NCBI GenBank assembly: GCA_014860005.1 | Contig: JACZKP010000122.1 | Location: 1 to 27,001 of the forward strand | DNA length: 27,001 nucleotides | Reading direction: 5' to 3' | From: Verrucomicrobiota bacterium | GTDB taxonomy: Bacteria > Verrucomicrobiota > Verrucomicrobiae > Limisphaerales > UBA11358 | Program-made: the position numbers and the translations under genes | Part shown: positions 1-7,237 of the stretch, piece by piece | How positions within the stretch are numbered: position 1 is the stretch's first letter | Layout of the letters: every line of letters begins with the position of its first letter | The notes under the pieces: model-generated | Database searches by the model: none | What the model saw: only the letters and a program-made list of their open reading frames with translations | Told to the model about the DNA's origin: nothing

Positions 1-647
1 GAGGGGGACCATCTACTTGGGATTTCAAAGCGGCGCTGACCTTCGTCACCACGCCCAATGCCCCGAGTGGACGCGGCTATTCCACAAAGCAACTCGAGGC
101 CTTGTGCCGCTCACAGCGCGGCGTGGTCGTGCTCGACGAAGCCTACGTGGACTTCGCAGATGAGAATGCTCTGAAGCTGGCGTTCAAGCATCCGCACGTG
201 CTGGCGGCGCGAACCTTCTCCAAGGCTTACTCCCTGTGCTTCCAGCGCATCGGCTATTTCGTCGGTCATCCGGATCTCATTACAGCGCTGCACAAAATTC
301 GGGACAGCTACAACGTGAACGGTCTGGGCCAGATCGCCGCCGAAGCCACGCTGGATGACCTTGCTTACTACCGGGCCAACTTCAAACAGATCATCCGCAC
401 TCGCGAATGGTTGAGCCGTGAATTGACGAAACTCGGCTTCCGCGTGCTGCCGAGCCAGACGAATTTCATCCTGGCCAAACCGCCTTTGTTCCCCGCGAAG
501 GACTGGCTGCAAAAATTGCGGGAACGGAAGATTCTCGTCCGCTGGTTCCGCACGCCCGAAGTGATGGATTTTTTGCGTATCACCATCGGGACCGAGATCG
601 AGGCGACCATGTTGGTGCGCGCGGCCAGGAAAGTCGCGTTGTCATAG
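1..647 (+). CDS. hisC: Histidinol-phosphate aminotransferase, 3' part (runs off left edge)
   Basis: This is the C-terminal part of a fold-type I PLP-dependent aminotransferase, which in histidine biosynthesis converts imidazole-acetol phosphate to histidinol phosphate with glutamate as donor. The frame is open from base 3, so the true start lies outside the window. Visible motifs in order are TTPNAPSGRG (the HisC NPNxPTG loop), VVVLDEAYVDFA with the Asp that contacts the PLP pyridine nitrogen, and RTFSKAYSL, whose Lys at bases 222-224 is the expected Schiff-base lysine. The C-terminal small domain follows (FILAKPP, then ILVRWF, then LRITIGT), matching the family end. The stop is TAG at 645-647. 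The wording SLCFQRIGY after the lysine departs from the commoner GLAGLRxGY but keeps the Arg. A related class-I aminotransferase is possible, but HisC fits best. No histidine genes follow, so it appears to end its transcription unit here. Confidence 0.9.
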   Translation, partial: GGPSTWDFKAALTFVTTPNAPSGRGYSTKQLEALCRSQRGVVVLDEAYVDFADENALKLAFKHPHVLAARTFSKAYSLCFQRIGYFVGHPDLITALHKIRDSYNVNGLGQIAAEATLDDLAYYRANFKQIIRTREWLSRELTKLGFRVLPSQTNFILAKPPLFPAKDWLQKLRERKILVRWFRTPEVMDFLRITIGTEIEATMLVRAARKVALS

Positions 648-674
648 CCAAGGTCATGAACTTCCGCGACCGTC

Positions 675-688
675 CTGTCCTGGGACAA
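675..688. promoter_or_regulatory. Palindromic box upstream of the GspA-like gene
   Basis: Bases 676-687 form TGTCC-TG-GGACA, a 5-2-5 inverted repeat in the 121-bp gap between hisC and the GspA-like ATPase. Read on the minus strand the box is TTGTCCCAGGACA. It resembles TTGTCCTAGACAA at 25346-25358, which overlaps the putative promoter of the exported-protein operon. A possible extended -10 (TG-C-TAGAAA, 751-759) lies just before the GTG start at 769, which would give an almost leaderless message. Function as an operator is only inferred. Confidence 0.25.
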
Positions 689-768
689 TGAGCGGTTGCA
701 AGCGCCGGGCTTTGGCTCATCAATTCTATGCTTCCCCCGGGCACCTTTTGTGCTAGAAACAGATACCA

Positions 769-1584
769 GTGTATCTCGATCATTACGGCCTGACAGAGCC
801 GCCGTTCGACATCACGCCGAATCCACGGTTTCTGTTTTACAGCGCGAAACACCGCGAAGCCTACAATCACCTGCTTTACGGCATTCGCGAACGGAAGGGT
901 TTTGTCCAACTCACGGGCGAAGTCGGCGCGGGCAAGACCACGCTCTGCCGTGCGATGCTCGAACAACTCAACGGCCATTTCTCCACCGCGCTCATTCTCA
1001 ACCCGGTGATGAGCGCCGACGAATTGATGAAGGCCATCGCGATGGAGTACGGCCTGCCCGCCAACGGCCTGGACCGGCTCAACACGCTCGCCGTCATCAA
1101 CCAGTTCCTGCTGCAACAGGTCGAACGCGGCAAGGATACCGTGCTCATCATTGACGAGGCGCAGGATTTGACCGATGAACTGCTCGAACAGGTGCGGTTG
1201 CTTTCGAACCTGGAAACCGACAACCGCAAGCTGCTGCAAATCGTCCTGATGGGGCAGCCGGAATTGCGCGACCGCTTGAACAACCCGCGCCTGAAACAAC
1301 TCCGCCAGCGCATCACTGTGCGGTATCACTTGCACGCGCTGAATCGCACCGAGGTGTCGCAATACATCCAGCATCGCTTGCAGGTTTCCGGGGCGAATGG
1401 CACACCTCATTTCACACTCCCCGCCTTGTGGCGGATTCATCGCTACAGCGGCGGCATTCCGCGGCTGGTCAACGCGGTGTGCGACAAAGCCCTGCTCGCC
1501 GGCTTCGTGCAGCAGCAAAATCAGATTGGTTATCGCATGATTGGCCGGGCCGTCCGCGAACTTGAGGGAAACATTCATTCATGA
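769..1584 (+). CDS. GspA/ExeA-type AAA ATPase of type II secretion
   Basis: This 271-residue cytoplasmic ATPase is of the ExeA/GspA family. In Aeromonas, ExeA works with ExeB to place the outer-membrane secretin using ATP and peptidoglycan contact. The N-terminus MYLDHYGLTEPPFDITPNP is the classic family start, which is why the GTG at 769 is chosen despite no clear Shine-Dalgarno sequence. Walker A is GEVGAGKT (residues 50-57), and Walker B is TVLIIDEAQDL (about 124-134) followed by a sensor region (LLQIVLMGQPEL). The arginine-rich LRQRITVRYHL and the C-terminal RYSGGIPRLVN motif are also typical. The protein stops after the ATPase core and lacks the peptidoglycan-binding extension of full ExeA, as is common in Verrucomicrobia and Deltaproteobacteria. 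A GspB-like gene follows after 108 bp, supporting a GspA/GspB pair. It could also belong to a related pilus or polysaccharide-export system. Confidence 0.9.
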   Translation: MYLDHYGLTEPPFDITPNPRFLFYSAKHREAYNHLLYGIRERKGFVQLTGEVGAGKTTLCRAMLEQLNGHFSTALILNPVMSADELMKAIAMEYGLPANGLDRLNTLAVINQFLLQQVERGKDTVLIIDEAQDLTDELLEQVRLLSNLETDNRKLLQIVLMGQPELRDRLNNPRLKQLRQRITVRYHLHALNRTEVSQYIQHRLQVSGANGTPHFTLPALWRIHRYSGGIPRLVNAVCDKALLAGFVQQQNQIGYRMIGRAVRELEGNIHS

Positions 1585-1692
1585 AATCCGGCCTATACCA
1601 CGATTCTTCCAGCGCCGCCTTCACATCGGAGTGCGGCGCATGCCGGTCAGAACCGCACGCATCAACCTGAAACCTCAACTCACCAAGAACGC

Positions 1693-2331
1693 ATGAGCCT
1701 TATCAACGATGCCCTGAAACGCGCCAAGCAGGCGCAGGAATTAAATCCGCCGCCGCCGCCGAACCTGCCCTTCCGGGCCGCCGAGCCCGCACCGCAACGC
1801 AAATCGCCGCTCCCGATGATTCTTTTATTCGCCGTGGCGGCAGTTTTCTTGGTTGGCGGCTTGCTCGTGGTGATGGCGCTGGAGAAGAGAGCTTCGGCCC
1901 CTCAGGTGGTGACAGCAACCCAACTACCCGACCCGGCTCAACCAACGGCCGTGGTTGAAGCCAGCCCGCTCCCTGACCCGCTCCCTGACGCGACTCTTGA
2001 TCCGACCATTGCCACGCCCGAAACTCCGGCCGTCGCTCTGCTCGCGGCGGACGCAGATTCACTTGCCATTACTGAGGCGGTGACTGAAGTAGCCTTGGCG
2101 ACACCCACAGCGGACGAGTCTGTGGTTGCCCCGCTCATCGAAACACCCAGCGCCCCCGCCTTGAAGTTGCAGGGAATCTTTTACAATCCCAACCGCCCGT
2201 CGGCGATTGTGAACGGCAAGACGGTGTTCGTCGGCAATAGCGTCGGGGAGTTGCGCGTTCTCGCCATCACTCGGGAAGCGGTCACGCTGGGCAGCACCAC
2301 GCAAACCAACGTGCTGGCGTTGGACGATTAA
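1693..2331 (+). CDS. GspB-like membrane protein (type II secretion assembly partner)
   Basis: This is a 212-residue bitopic inner-membrane protein. The N-terminus MSLINDALKRAKQAQ is a short amphipathic cytoplasmic helix typical of GspB-like proteins encoded beside GspA ATPases. A proline-rich spacer (about 18-38) leads to one membrane segment (about 41-61, PMILLFAVAAVFLVGGLLVV). A long Ala/Thr/Pro-rich periplasmic linker follows (about 65-150), then a compact C-terminal domain beginning LKLQGIFYNPNRPSAIVNG, which matches the T2SSB/GspB domain pattern. The ATG start at 1693 fits the family N-terminus. It lies 108 bp after the GspA-like ATPase on the same strand and is probably co-transcribed. 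By analogy with ExeB it would link the ATPase to the periplasm and the secretin. The linker is low-complexity, so only the two ends are informative. Confidence 0.85.
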   Translation: MSLINDALKRAKQAQELNPPPPPNLPFRAAEPAPQRKSPLPMILLFAVAAVFLVGGLLVVMALEKRASAPQVVTATQLPDPAQPTAVVEASPLPDPLPDATLDPTIATPETPAVALLAADADSLAITEAVTEVALATPTADESVVAPLIETPSAPALKLQGIFYNPNRPSAIVNGKTVFVGNSVGELRVLAITREAVTLGSTTQTNVLALDD

Positions 2332-2546
2332 CTGCCTTAAGAAACTGCCTCCGGTGCGTCGCCGCCGACATGAGAAGGCGGAAATCGCACAAGACCATCA
2401 CGGTTTCATCCGCCTCTTTACCTCGACGGCTGCTTCGTTAACGGGCTGTTCGTTCCCCGTTACCGCCTCCGTCGCTGAAAGTCAGGCTCACGTCCCCCGC
2501 CCGTTGAGCTTGCTCCGCGGCGGCGCATTTGCCACGTTCTGCGCCC

Positions 2547-3212
2547 ATGATTCTGCGCCAAAAAATGGAAGCGTCACCACTGTTTGCCCGCGTGACACCC
2601 TTCTTGGTTTTCCTCGTGCTGACGTTTTGCCAGGGTCAGTTTGGCGAAGCCTCGCGCTACTGGTTTTACCTGGCCAAGACGCTCGTGGGCGTTTGGCTGA
2701 TCTGGGAGATGCGCCGCGTGGTGCTGGAAATGCGCTGGGCGTTCAGTTGGGAGGCGGTGGTGGTAGGCGTGGGCGTTTGCGCCGTCTGGATCGGTTTGGA
2801 CGAATTCTATCCCAAGTTTGGCAAGGCCGGTACCCCGTGGAATCCTCACACGCAATTTGGTGACGGCACCGGCCTGGCTTGGTTGTTCATTGTTGTACGA
2901 ATCGTTGGATCGTCGCTTGTCGTGCCGCCTTTGGAGGAGGTCTTTTATCGGTCCTTCCTTTACCGTTACATCGCGAAAACCGATTTCATGTCCCTGCCGC
3001 TGGGACACTTCGCCTGGATGCCGTTTCTGGTGACCGCGGCGGTATTTGGCTTTGCCCACCACGAGTGGCTCGCCGGCATCCTGTGTGCGATGGCTTATCA
3101 AGGGCTGGTCATCCGCAAGCAACGCCTCGGCGACGCGATGACCGCACACGCGATCACGAATTTTCTACTCGGCGTGTGGATTGTGTGGAAAGGCGACTGG
3201 AAGTTTTGGTGA
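2547..3212 (+). CDS. CPBP-family intramembrane metalloprotease (CAAX protease-like, PEP-CTERM-associated type)
   Basis: This is a 221-residue multispanning membrane protein of the CPBP (Abi/CAAX-type) family. Hydrophobic helices cover roughly 10-30, 35-50, 65-85, 108-130, 155-170 and 205-215. The catalytic motifs are present: EEVFYR (E130, E131, R135), FGFAHHEW (about 167-174) and HAITN (H201, N205), the residues that hold the metal and activate water. The C-terminal wording (AGILCAMAYQGLVIRK, then GVWIVWKGDWKFW) matches my memory of the CAAX prenyl protease-related family TIGR03008, seen in genomes with exosortase/PEP-CTERM sorting. No PEP-CTERM protein or exosortase is visible here. The ATG at 2547 is preferred over an upstream TTG (2529); ATG 2565 is also possible. 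It stands 113 bp before the rRNA-modification fusion gene. Its substrate cannot be told from sequence. Confidence 0.82.
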   Translation: MILRQKMEASPLFARVTPFLVFLVLTFCQGQFGEASRYWFYLAKTLVGVWLIWEMRRVVLEMRWAFSWEAVVVGVGVCAVWIGLDEFYPKFGKAGTPWNPHTQFGDGTGLAWLFIVVRIVGSSLVVPPLEEVFYRSFLYRYIAKTDFMSLPLGHFAWMPFLVTAAVFGFAHHEWLAGILCAMAYQGLVIRKQRLGDAMTAHAITNFLLGVWIVWKGDWKFW

Positions 3213-3325
3213 GAAGCTCCTCGCCTCAGCTTCTTACTCTTCATCACAATCTTAATCCGGCTCTTCCGGGGTTTGCGATTGAGAGGAAGATTAAGAGTAA
3301 GATCAAATCGAGCGTTGAATCACGT

Positions 3326-4948
3326 GTGACAACCGCACTTCAGAGTTCGTTGCCGCCATGCGTTCTGCATGAGGACGAGCACCTGCTGGTGGTCAACAAG
3401 CCCGCCGGCTGGAACACGCACGCACCGTCGCCATTCGCGGGCGAGGGCATTTACGACTGGCTCAAGCATCGCGAGCCGCGCTGGGCCAATCTCGCCATCA
3501 TTCACCGGCTCGACAAGGAAACCAGTGGCGTGATGGTTTTTGGCAAGACCCCTTTGGCAAATCGTTCGCTCACGGAACAATTCGCCAGGCGCACCGTTCG
3601 GAAACAGTATCTTCTGCTCGCGGATCGCCAACCCAAGCGCGAGGAATTCATCGTGCGAACGCAAATAGCGCGCCTTGGTGAACGCTACGCAAGCTGCGCG
3701 CACGGCGAACCGGCGGAAACGCGATTTCGTTTTGTGGCCACAGACGCGGCCGGACAGCACCTCGTCGAAGCCGAACCGCTTACCGGACGCACGCACCAGA
3801 TACGGGTTCATGCCGCTGAACAAGGCTTTCCCATTATTGGCGACGTGCTCTATGGTGGCGTTGACTCACAGCGGATATGTCTGCACGCCCAAAAGCTAAC
3901 TTTCCAGCATCCGGCCGGCGGCCAGCAACTGGCCTTTGAGATGCCGACCGATTTCAGCACCGCTTCCCGGGATGACTTGCGAGGCGCATTTATTGAGGCG
4001 GAATTGACAAATGCCTTCAGGTTGACTCACGGGGCGGGTGATGGACCACAACTCAAGGGCTGGTATGCAGACCGGCTGGGGGATTTTCTATTGTCCGCAA
4101 TTGAGGGCGATTTGGGAAGCCTGCAAGGCGCACTCGAATGGTGGCGAAAAAAGCATGCGTTGCGCGGCGTCTATCGGAAGGAACTAATTCGCAGTGTCCG
4201 GCAGGCAACCAGCAAAGAGTCGTCCGCCCGGCTTTTGCTGGGCGACGCTGCCCCGGAGCGCTTCAACATCCGTGAGAACGGTGTGCAGTTCGAGTTGAGC
4301 TTCAACGAGGGCTACTCCGTGGGGTTGTTTCTCGATCAACGGGACAATCGGCGGCGGTTGTTAACCAGCCACGTGGCGGCGAACTTCCCATTGCGTGAAT
4401 CCAAAATTCGAAATTCGAAATTCGAAATTCTGAACTGCTTCGCCTACACCTGCGGATTCTCGGTTTGCGCCGCGCTCGCGGGCGCGCGGACCACCAGTCT
4501 CGATCTGTCCAAGAAATATCTCGAATGGGGCAAACGCAATTTTGCGCTCAACGGCCTCGATTCCGCCGCCCACGAATTCATTTACGGCGACGCCTTCGAC
4601 TGGCTGAAGCGCCTGGCAAAGAAGGGGCGGGCGTTCGACGGAGTCATCCTCGATCCGCCCACGTTTTCGCAGTCCAAAGAAAGTGGCGTGTTCCGTGTGG
4701 AGAAAGACTTCGGCAAACTGGTGAAACTCGCGCTGTCCGTGTTGAAACCGGGCGGCGTCTTGTTTGCTTCATCGAACGCGGCGGATTGGCCGCCCGAAAA
4801 CTTCCTTGTCGCCGTCCGTGGTGCGGTTGATGCGGCAGGCCGGCGAATCGCGCAGGAACATTACGTGCCGCAGCCGCCGGATTTTCCCATCAGTCGCGCC
4901 GAGCCGGCGTATTTGAAAACCGTGTGGTTGCGCGTTGTGGAGCCGTAG
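3326..4948 (+). CDS. Fused RluA-type pseudouridine synthase and RlmI-like SAM-dependent methyltransferase
   Basis: This 540-residue protein combines two rRNA-modifying enzymes. Residues about 10-215 are an RluA-type pseudouridine synthase without an S4 domain. The catalytic motif HRLDKETSG holds Asp63, and EAEPLTGRTHQIRVH and FPIIGDVLYGG are typical later motifs. Residues about 225-540 resemble the 23S rRNA m5C1962 methyltransferase RlmI/RlmK: NEGYSVGLFLDQRDNRR, the SAM-binding FAYTCGFSVCAALAGA, an acidic loop (SLDLSKKYLEWGKRNFALNG) and the DPPTFS motif near residue 443. No ATG lies near the family start, so the GTG at 3326 is chosen; an in-frame TTG at 3350 is the alternative. The frame is open well upstream, but that part overlaps the CPBP gene and does not look coding. 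A 7-bp tandem repeat (4404-4430) lies just before the SAM motif, and the TAG stop lies in the left arm of an inverted-repeat element. RNA target positions are inferred only from family membership. Confidence 0.9.
   Translation: MTTALQSSLPPCVLHEDEHLLVVNKPAGWNTHAPSPFAGEGIYDWLKHREPRWANLAIIHRLDKETSGVMVFGKTPLANRSLTEQFARRTVRKQYLLLADRQPKREEFIVRTQIARLGERYASCAHGEPAETRFRFVATDAAGQHLVEAEPLTGRTHQIRVHAAEQGFPIIGDVLYGGVDSQRICLHAQKLTFQHPAGGQQLAFEMPTDFSTASRDDLRGAFIEAELTNAFRLTHGAGDGPQLKGWYADRLGDFLLSAIEGDLGSLQGALEWWRKKHALRGVYRKELIRSVRQATSKESSARLLLGDAAPERFNIRENGVQFELSFNEGYSVGLFLDQRDNRRRLLTSHVAANFPLRESKIRNSKFEILNCFAYTCGFSVCAALAGARTTSLDLSKKYLEWGKRNFALNGLDSAAHEFIYGDAFDWLKRLAKKGRAFDGVILDPPTFSQSKESGVFRVEKDFGKLVKLALSVLKPGGVLFASSNAADWPPENFLVAVRGAVDAAGRRIAQEHYVPQPPDFPISRAEPAYLKTVWLRVVEP
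4404..4430 (+). repeat. Heptanucleotide tandem repeat (aaattcg, 3.9 copies) inside a coding sequence
   Basis: Three complete units of AAATTCG and a final AAATTC run from 4404 to 4430 inside the fused rRNA-modification gene. The tract is AT-rich against a GC-rich background. It encodes a short basic stretch (about residues 360-369, KIRNSKFEI) between the FLDQRDNRR motif and the SAM-binding FAYTCG motif. The unit length is not a multiple of three, so gain or loss of one unit would shift the frame. Confidence 0.95.
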
Positions 4949-5047
4949 CGCGGTTTCCAGCCTGCTGTATCGCCCATTTCCAATCGGCAGGCGATTCGCA
5001 CGCGACTTGGACCTGACAGAAACCGGCGGGTCGGAAATCTGCGTTAC
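4945..5047. repeat. Imperfect inverted-repeat (REP-like) element between convergent genes
   Basis: The left arm at 4945-4967 (starting GTAGCGCGGTTTCC) and the reverse complement of the right arm at 5024-5047 (starting GTAACGCAGATTTCC) match at 17 of 24 aligned positions with one gap. The centre holds another short stem, TCGCC/GGCGA (4970-4974 and 4990-4994), around a GATTGGAAAT core. From memory, GGCTGGAAACC-GCGCTACG-like units are scattered between genes in Verrucomicrobia genomes, so this is probably one member of such a family. The left arm supplies the TAG stop of the upstream gene. The remaining sequence up to 5113 shows no gene. Confidence 0.6.
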
Positions 5048-5113
5048 GAGTTGGCCGCTCCCCACGCGACCCGTTGCACGACTTGGTCAACGGCACTGGC
5101 AACTCTTCCGTCA

Positions 5114-5956
5114 TTACCGGAATACGGCCCGCTGGACCCGTCTTAAATCCACCGTCGTGTTGGCGCCGTGCTGCGTCACCGTCGCATTCAGAACCTGATC
5201 CCGATTCAGCGCCACCCAGCGCCAGTTCTCGGCATGGCCGTCTGCAAAACCGAACACGCCGGATTTGATATGCCGGGCCGTGGGGGAGTTCTGCCAACCA
5301 TTGATTTGCGCCGCCGCGTTCACGGCAAAGTAACCGTCATCCAGCGTTTCTATGCTTTCGTCCAGAAACGTCATGGCCTCGGAGGGAGAAGGATTCTTGA
5401 CCTGACTCGTTTTTTTGTATTGCGGGTAAGTCGCCCCCAAGACCCAGGTGGTGTCGTTGAGGCCATAGCGGGCGGCATCGGCGGCATCGGCGCCCCCCAT
5501 GCGGCCTTGCAACGAGTAATGGCGCACCTGACGGATCCCGCGCAGGCTGGAGGGACCGGTCTTGGCGGAGGGACATTGGTAAATGTCCGTGTTGGGATTG
5601 TAGGGGTAGAGCAGGCCGGACCGGATGGCGAGGAGATTAGTGGCGCCGGGCAAGGCAGAAAGGTTCCCCAGAATTCCATCAATCCACGCGCGCCGATCCA
5701 CGATCCAGTTGGGCACCATGCGGTCATCGTAGTCAACGGAATACATGATCCAGGAAAGCCCAAGCTGTTTCATGTTGCTGACGCACGTGATCTGCTGGGC
5801 CTTGAGTTTGGATTTGGCCAGCGCCGGCAGAAGCATCGAGGCCAGGATGGCGATGATGGCGATTACGACCAACAGTTCGATCAGGGTGAAGGCCAGACGG
5901 GCAGGTTTCGCACGCATCCGGGACCGGCCGGTTTTGGGGGAGGATTTAGCATTCAT
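5114..5956 (-). CDS. Pseudopilin-like protein with prepilin leader and H-x9-DG tail
   Basis: This is a 280-residue exported protein with a class III prepilin signal at about residues 20-44: a basic N-terminus, then [20 protein letters not shown], with Glu at +5 of the mature protein. The residue before the cleavage site is Ala rather than the usual Gly, which prepilin peptidases can tolerate. The body contains [31 protein letters not shown] and, near the C-terminus, [12 protein letters not shown], the H-x9-DG motif. This combination is typical of the abundant type II secretion G-like proteins of Verrucomicrobia and Planctomycetes. ATG 5956 is used; the ATG at 5917 (residue 14) would also leave a normal leader. 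It lies downstream of the GH5 gene with 128 bp between, and converges on the rRNA-modification fusion. Whether it joins a pilus-like fibre or is a surface protein using the same leader is not clear. Confidence 0.9.
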   Translation of the reverse strand: MNAKSSPKTGRSRMRAKPARLAFTLIELLVVIAIIAILASMLLPALAKSKLKAQQITCVSNMKQLGLSWIMYSVDYDDRMVPNWIVDRRAWIDGILGNLSALPGATNLLAIRSGLLYPYNPNTDIYQCPSAKTGPSSLRGIRQVRHYSLQGRMGGADAADAARYGLNDTTWVLGATYPQYKKTSQVKNPSPSEAMTFLDESIETLDDGYFAVNAAAQINGWQNSPTARHIKSGVFGFADGHAENWRWVALNRDQVLNATVTQHGANTTVDLRRVQRAVFR

Positions 5957-6084
5957 GCTGGGTAAATTTTTACATCGTCTTTATTCAAGCCACGTGGGCT
6001 GCCACCGCACGCGTCCTACCCGACTACTACGCAGAAATTCCGGGCGAGTCAATGGGCGCTTTCGCCACCGGCCCCCACCCTCGC

Positions 6085-7164
6085 TTATCCGGCTTGCAGC
6101 ACTTTCAACATTTCGCGATCCAACTTATGGCCGCGAAAATCTTCGTATTCCACGTCCGCCCGGCGGCTGTCCATTACGCCGAACGAGCCGCGCAGATTCC
6201 AAAGCGCCCAACCCCAGCCCGCTTCCTGCCACAACTCGAGGCAATCGCGCATCCAAGCCAGCGCGACTTTGTGCGGTGTCCGGTTGTGCGCGCCCCATTC
6301 GCCCACGTGAATGCCGACGCCCTTGGCCTCCAGTTTCTTCCACGGTTCAATCCGGTCCCGGCGGAGGAACGCCTTGTCGCGCACGCCCCGATCACCGAGG
6401 TTCAATGGCCAGGTCGGCTCGGGCCATTTGTCCGAACCCTGAATCCAACTCGCCTGATAATGGCTTATTTGCATTGGCTCGTAGCCCCGCGTGCTCTGCC
6501 CCACACCCAGTTCACTGAGGCCATGCACGGGATCGCGGCCCCATTGCAGGCCGTCGGCAATGATGAGCCGCTGCGGATCTTCCGCGCGAATCGCCTCCAC
6601 GAGCCGTTTGACGACCCGGACGTAGTTCTCTTCCGAGACATTCGCCGGCTCGTTCACCAGATCAAAACTCAACTGTGCGCTGGGAATTCCTTTGAATCGT
6701 TTGGCAAAATGCGCCCAGTGAAACGCGCAGGCCTCGAGGGCTTGCTCGTCCGTCCATAAGTTGAGCGGTTCCTTTGGCGGATTCACGCAATAGCCCGGAG
6801 CGCGATGGAAGTTGAGGTTCACATGCACGCGATGCTTGCGGCCCAGTTCGACCGCCTGGCTGACGTGTTCCAATTCGGCTTCACGCAGCTTCATTGGCTC
6901 TTCGGGGGTCGCCCAGCAGTGATAGGACATCGGCAGGCGCGCGAAGTCGAAGCCCCACTCGGCCATGATTTCAAAGTCACTTTCGCGGAAGGGCGGGTTG
7001 CCCTCCTTCCGGGCGGTGAACTTTTCCAGCAGGTTGAAGCCGCGCCAGCGCGGCAGGCGGCGGGCCGAGGGCGCCGCAGTCGCGGCGCCCAGTGGAAACG
7101 AAGTCGCGCCAGTCACCGTGGCGGCGAGGGCGGTCGTGGTTTTCAAGAATTGGCGGCGGTTCAT
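6085..7164 (-). CDS. Tat-exported glycoside hydrolase family 5 (cellulase-like)
   Basis: This is a 359-residue secreted glycosidase. The N-terminus MNRRQFLKTTTALAATVTGA is a twin-arginine signal (RRQFLK), so it is probably folded in the cytoplasm before export. Choosing the ATG at 7164 puts this signal at the start; an upstream in-frame start at 7221 adds 19 residues with no export signal. The TIM-barrel shows GH5 landmarks: RGFNLLEKF, FDFARLPMSYHCW (strand 2/3), VNLNFHRAPGY, FDLVNEP with E172 as acid/base, and HVGEWG with E289 as nucleophile. WALWNLRGSFGV near the end is the usual Trp-bearing strand 8. The substrate (beta-1,4-glucan, mannan or another) cannot be fixed from sequence. It is 73 bp downstream of the von Willebrand A gene on the same strand and may share its transcript. 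No carbohydrate-binding module is seen. Confidence 0.9.
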   Translation of the reverse strand: MNRRQFLKTTTALAATVTGATSFPLGAATAAPSARRLPRWRGFNLLEKFTARKEGNPPFRESDFEIMAEWGFDFARLPMSYHCWATPEEPMKLREAELEHVSQAVELGRKHRVHVNLNFHRAPGYCVNPPKEPLNLWTDEQALEACAFHWAHFAKRFKGIPSAQLSFDLVNEPANVSEENYVRVVKRLVEAIRAEDPQRLIIADGLQWGRDPVHGLSELGVGQSTRGYEPMQISHYQASWIQGSDKWPEPTWPLNLGDRGVRDKAFLRRDRIEPWKKLEAKGVGIHVGEWGAHNRTPHKVALAWMRDCLELWQEAGWGWALWNLRGSFGVMDSRRADVEYEDFRGHKLDREMLKVLQAG

Positions 7165-7237
7165 AATTTGGTCCCGTGTTTTGATTTTCCCAAGCCGGAC
7201 CAGTGGCGCAACGTGCTCCACCGGGTCCGGCGGCAGA

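Noticed and set aside
580..1578. A 332-codon minus-strand frame opposite the GspA-like gene
   Set aside because: The plus strand has Walker motifs and the family start; the minus-strand frame is its mirror.
1581..1670. A 29-codon frame whose ATG overlaps the TGA of the GspA-like gene
   Set aside because: The ATGA overlap is suggestive of coupling, but the peptide is short and shows no similarity or codon bias that I can see.
2439..2462. Hairpin TAACGGG / CCCGTTA after the GspB-like gene
   Set aside because: It lies more than 100 bp past the stop, has a ten-base loop and no T-run, so it is not supported as a terminator.
2879..3325. Upstream extension of the rRNA-modification fusion frame
   Set aside because: The open frame continues, but it overlaps the CPBP protease gene and contains no feature of RluA proteins, so the GTG at 3326 is used instead.
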